Shown: positions 60,183 to 64,000 of the stretch, piece by piece | Position numbering within the stretch: position 1 is the stretch's first letter | How the letters are laid out: the number at the start of each line of letters is the position of its first letter | Assembly: GCA_028751875.1 (NCBI GenBank) | Contig: CM054145.1 | Span: forward strand, 7,370,799-7,434,798 | Reading direction: 5' to 3' | DNA length: 64,000 bases | From: Rapana venosa | Lineage: Eukaryota; Mollusca; Gastropoda; Neogastropoda; Muricidae | Notes under the pieces: model-generated | What the model was told of the DNA's origin: nothing | Database searches by the model: none | What the model saw: only the letters and a program-made list of their open reading frames with translations | Made by a program: the position numbers and the translations under genes

Positions 60183-61399
60183 AATATACAATCTCTCTCT
60201 CTGTGTCTGTCTGTCTGTCTCTCTCAAGTGATCTCAGAAAACAATTTATTCCATACAAATACTATTCGCAACCTTGCTTGTTTTAACTGATACTGTTTCT
60301 GACTGCAACAACAACAACAAACAACTGTAAGACATTAAGTATTGTGTCTACAGAAAGCATTTGCCTTAAGAAGTACAGTATTAACGTGAGCAGCATTTGT
60401 TGTACAAATGCATTCTACCTTATAATGTTATTATCATATTTATCCCTCGTCTAAGGGACTATGGCCTCTCTCTCTCTCTCTCTGTCTGTCTCTCCTTTCA
60501 CACAGTGTATTATATTCATGTGCAGTAACAAACACATAACCAACGTCACCCAGCAAGCAACTGCACGTGCAGGCCGGAAAAGCACAAAATCGGGGTAAGC
60601 TGACAGCAAGCTGAAAGAAATAAACCAGCCAGTTTGGCCAGTGATGAAGAGAGAGAGAGAGAGAGAAAAAAAAAAGGGGGGGGGGAGGGGGGGTCGGAAC
60701 TGAAAGAAGAAAGAGAACCAAAAAAAGTTATCACTGTCAACTCTGATATCCGTGGATGCACGTGGAAATGAACTGCTCACCCACCCAGGGTGTTAAACTG
60801 TGGTGCCAAGCCGGCATTTTCATTTCTGATTTGGCCACGACTGATGCAAGACCTTGTTGTAGGTGTACGCACACAGAAAATCTACACCTTGCAATTTTTC
60901 TACCTGAGGCTACAGGTAACTTTTATATTTGGGTGTAGTAGGCTGATTTGTTCTGTTATTCGTGATCATGTTTGATATAAGGATAACATGGAATTATAAA
61001 TAGGCTAGATATATATCTTGTGAAACTAAATCAAAGTGCTTTGTATTCAACCCATTCACCACACACCACACCACACACACACACATCTTTTTAGCCTCGA
61101 GATCATTTTGACTTGACACACACATGAAAATTATAGACTTTGGCAGGGTGGTGGGGATTTCAGCTGCCGAAGGCAGGAACAGATAAGAGGTGAAACAGAA
61201 AGGAGAGAAATCTTAGGTTGGAAATATGTCTTGAGACTGGATTTTAAAAAAAGAGAAAGAATATTAAAAAGCAATTGGGAGGCGCGGAGGACTTTGCATT
61301 CGAGGATGTAGAAAAAAAATAAGTTGCTTAGATCAGTATCATGGTGGGGAAATATTTCCGCCTACTCCCACTCCTGTGACTTGATTTCTTTTTTTTTTT
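60183..61399. other. Intergenic, unassigned
   Basis: (CT)n at about 60465-60490, GA/A/G runs at 60648-60695, and a diverged element-F-like piece at about 60990-61070. No gene. Confidence 0.4.
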
Positions 61400-61745
61400 T
61401 TTTTGGGGGGGGGGGGGTATTTATTTTATTTAAAGAATAAAGCAATAAGCACTCACGTGCTTTTTCTTACATCCAGTTCCCGTGTGCATGCGGTTTTGCA
61501 CATTGTATCCATTCCCAGCGGCACACGTGGCATTATCTTCCAAAATTACGGAACAGGTTTTAACATGTTCTGCATGCGTTCACACACAAGACCTCGATTT
61601 ATATAATTTTGTCCAGAGGACTTTCTGGGGAGTGGAGTACACACTGCCTTGAACAGTGCTAGATGTGTGGGTGGTAGCAGCTCAACCTGGGCCCTCAGAT
61701 TATGATGGCAGTCCTCTAACCACCAGGCTATCTCTCCCCTCCCCC
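61400..61745 (-). repeat. SINE-A with tail a
   Basis: taagcactcacgtgcttttt, gtgtgcatgcggttttgcac and ccaccaggctatctctcccc. Confidence 0.72.
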
Positions 61746-62049
61746 CTCATTTTTTTCAACGCCTTAGGCCTATATGAGCAGTTGGCACAGTTTTGTGCAA
61801 GCTGAATCTGGTGGAACATCCTTCATCCCTGCTATGGGTCATAGCTTATTTCTCTACATCAGACGGATTTTTAACCTGTGAACAGGACTGCATGTTAAGT
61901 TAGATAGGGGACCTCCAGAAAAAAAACTCATGATGGTGCTGTTAAAAAATTCAGATATGTTTCTATCATTTTTGTTAGTGGATTAATTTGAGATAGTATT
62001 GCGTCATGCGTTTTATTCTGGTGACCGTTTTGTTGTTGTTCTTGTTTGT

Positions 62050-62135
62050 TCCCTGGCTAGAGCTTTCTAGGTTCTCCAGTAGTGATATTTTTGTGTATGT
62101 GACCTTTTTTGCCTCCATTAAGGGAGCAGGGTGAC
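62050..62135 (-). repeat. Tail b fragment
   Basis: ggctagagctttctaggttc and gtgtatgtgacc. Confidence 0.5.
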
Positions 62136-62341
62136 CGAGATTTTTGCCCCCCCCCCCCTCTAAAATATTCATATACATACCTTTGTTATAGCTCTTTTAA
62201 CAATTCAACTTTTATGTGCTGCAATTTTTGTTTTGCCAAAACTTTTTAGATTAAACAATAGCAGTCAAATAGGGTGGGCATAGTGCTGGCAATGCTCAAA
62301 TTGGCGGCCAAAAGCTGATTTACAGTATACAGGTGGTGGTT

Positions 62342-62635
62342 TGATGGTAAAGGAGTCCCATAACCTATAAGGTCGTAGGGGAGCGAGGCGTCAGAGACCT
62401 CACTTCTCTAGGGGCCAGCATATTGAGGGCGGCGCCCATCTCCTCTCCCTCGCTGCTTTACCTTCCCTGACCCTAAAGAGGACAGGTACCCATTTACAGC
62501 TGGGTGAACTGGGGTAACTGTACTGAAGCCAAGGCGCGCAAACGGTCACCCATCCAACTGGTAACCACGCTCGACGCTGCTTAACTTGGCTGGGGGGAAA
62601 GCGAGTGCTCCGACCACTGAGCTATCCCGTCCCCA
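62342..62635 (-). repeat. SINE-C, complete, best conserved copy
   Basis: cccataacctataaggtcgt, ggcggcgcccatctcctctc, cacccatccaactggtaacc, acgctcgacgctgcttaact and gagctatcccgtcccc. The flanking repeat is tgatggta. Confidence 0.82.
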
Positions 62636-63722
62636 TGATGGTACAGTCCTGAAATCGGATAGTTCTGCTGGGACTGTAATAAAACCAAACCGAACCATCT
62701 CCTTTATCAGTAGCCAAACCGAACCATCTTTCTCAGTAGCCTAAACAAGAACTGCTCCCTTTGAAAATCGAAAGTAATTCGCACCTCCCTTTCTTGCAAT
62801 GCAAATGGCAGATTGTTTACTGGGTGAGTGTTAGTAATAGTGTTATAGTGGCTTTTGTCATTCAGTTTTATGTTTTGGTGAAAACTATGCCCAGTGAAAA
62901 AAGTATGGGCCTTCAAAGCCCAAGTGCAAATTTTGTGGAAAAGGGGTATATAAAGAGGCAGAGGAATAAGTTTTGAAACAAGCCAACTACCTACAAAAAT
63001 GCCCCTCCCCTTGTTCCACCTATATTTTTCCTATGTTACCCTTAAACCTTTATGCCCATCATTAAGGTAGCCACATAGTCACTTCAGGGATGATGTCTTA
63101 CCATGATACCTGTGAATGTTGTTGTAATATTATTATTATTAACAATCAGCCAAGCAGTAAATTTTATTAGGGCAGAAGATTGCAAATTTATGAAGGTGCA
63201 CTGTAAAGTGACAGGCCCTTTTTTTTCTTTACTTATAGCTCCAGTGCAGTTTGTGTGTGTATGCTTGAGTGCATGCCTTTTTAATGCACATAAAAGGCTT
63301 AAGTACTGTCCTTTTTTTTTTTTAAACAACCTTCTTACACATAAACAGATTCCTCTGCAGGCAGTTTAATCAACGTCCAGGATGCACAATAGTTAGTAGT
63401 CTGTTCAAATCATGGGATTGTTATACAACAGACAAAAAGAATTTAGTGCTCCATGCAAAGCGGTTTAGTTTCCAGACTGGGTGGCTGTACACCCAAGAGG
63501 TACCATACTCCATAGACATAGTACATTATGCCTCCCCTAAAACCATGGGTTGCTGTTCACCCAGGAGGTATGGAACATCAAATAGGCAATGTTTGGCAAA
63601 GTACATGCGCCCCTGACATAATTATATGCATACAACACACACTTGCAGTAGAAAATGCACAGTATCACAGGTTGGATTTAAGTGTTATTTAGAACTAACG
63701 GAAGCTATTTTTATGTTCCCAG
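62636..63722. other. Intergenic or intron of the unrecognised 3' gene
   Basis: A tail b fragment at 63055-63100. Otherwise AT-rich without recognised features. If 63723-63913 is a terminal exon, this is its intron. Confidence 0.4.
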
Positions 63723-63913
63723 GTAGGCACAAGGAAGACATGTACTACCTTCAGCCTCTCAACCCACATCTAGGATCCAGAAAGAAGAAAAGATGGGATT
63801 TGCCTCACTACCGGCCTCTACTCTACAAACCTGAGGCAGAAGTCATGAAAACTGCAGCAACCCACAGTCACTCACAGCTCCCAGACGATCACCTTGACCA
63901 ATGTCCTGTCTAG
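63723..63913 (+). CDS. Candidate last coding exon of an unrecognised plus-strand gene
   Basis: A good acceptor (ttatgttcccag) at 63722 precedes an open frame of about 63 codons ending TAG at 63913. It includes KEDMYYLQPLNPHLGSRKKK, then RWDLPHYRPLLYKPEAEVMK and a His/Ser-rich C-terminus. The composition (Tyr, Pro, Leu, Lys, no low complexity) looks like real protein and is unlike the repeat-derived frames around it. I do not recognise a family. No partner exon was found upstream in the window, so either a long intron or a false frame is possible. Confidence 0.35.
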
Positions 63914-64000
63914 CATCTTGCAGGCCTTCCAACAGAAATACTGACCTGAGTGACCCTTAGTCCTGCAGTAAATCCCCTCCTGTTACAGACTCCCTGGTGA

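Overview
This is eukaryotic (animal) genomic DNA: spliced genes with GT-AG introns, no operons, abundant SINE and LINE relics, and long dinucleotide tracts. The gene content (KIF25-type kinesin-14, lambda-crystallin CRYL1, an ankyrin/SOCS-box protein) and the style of the repeats fit a lophotrochozoan. A marine gastropod mollusc is my best guess, but this is inference, since no species-diagnostic gene is present.

Layout. (1) 1-7.3 kb: 5' part of CRYL1 on the minus strand (coding exon 2 at 1323-1557, exon 1 at 7113-7153). Its first intron holds a full-length but dead RTE-like LINE (2041-5154) with a perfect 13-bp target-site duplication (TSD). (2) 7.3-18 kb: intergenic, with a second LINE whose 5' part is inverted (11776-13876), SINE clusters, and a possible KIF25 3' UTR. 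(3) 18.08-34.85 kb: the complete coding region of a kinesin-14, KIF25, on the minus strand. It has 13 coding exons joining in frame into 598 residues. Its introns carry SINEs, two minisatellites (62-bp and 41-bp units), a piggyBac-like MITE and LINE tails. (4) 34.97-39.4 kb: intergenic repeats and a 240-bp compound microsatellite. (5) 39.57-41.84 kb: a two-coding-exon ankyrin-repeat/SOCS-box gene on the plus strand (357 residues). (6) 41.8-63.7 kb: AT-rich, gene-poor DNA with a 35-bp higher-order minisatellite, a long hairpin (52135-52211) and a three-level nest of retroelements (54092-59352). (7) 63723-63913: a candidate last coding exon of an unrecognised plus-strand gene.

The genes do not form a pathway. 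CRYL1 is a cytosolic dehydrogenase of the uronate branch, KIF25 a microtubule motor, and the ankyrin/SOCS protein a predicted Cullin-5 ubiquitin-ligase adaptor. The most unusual content is the SINE population. At least three 5' modules (A, B, D) are combined with a common body and two alternative 3' tails (a, b). A separate family (C) joins a tRNA-like 5' half to a segment resembling the 5S rRNA internal promoter. Repeat family names (SINE-A to E, element F, family G) are local labels for this window only. Repeat boundaries are good to about 5-20 bp; coding exon boundaries are to the base, chosen by splice sites and reading frame.
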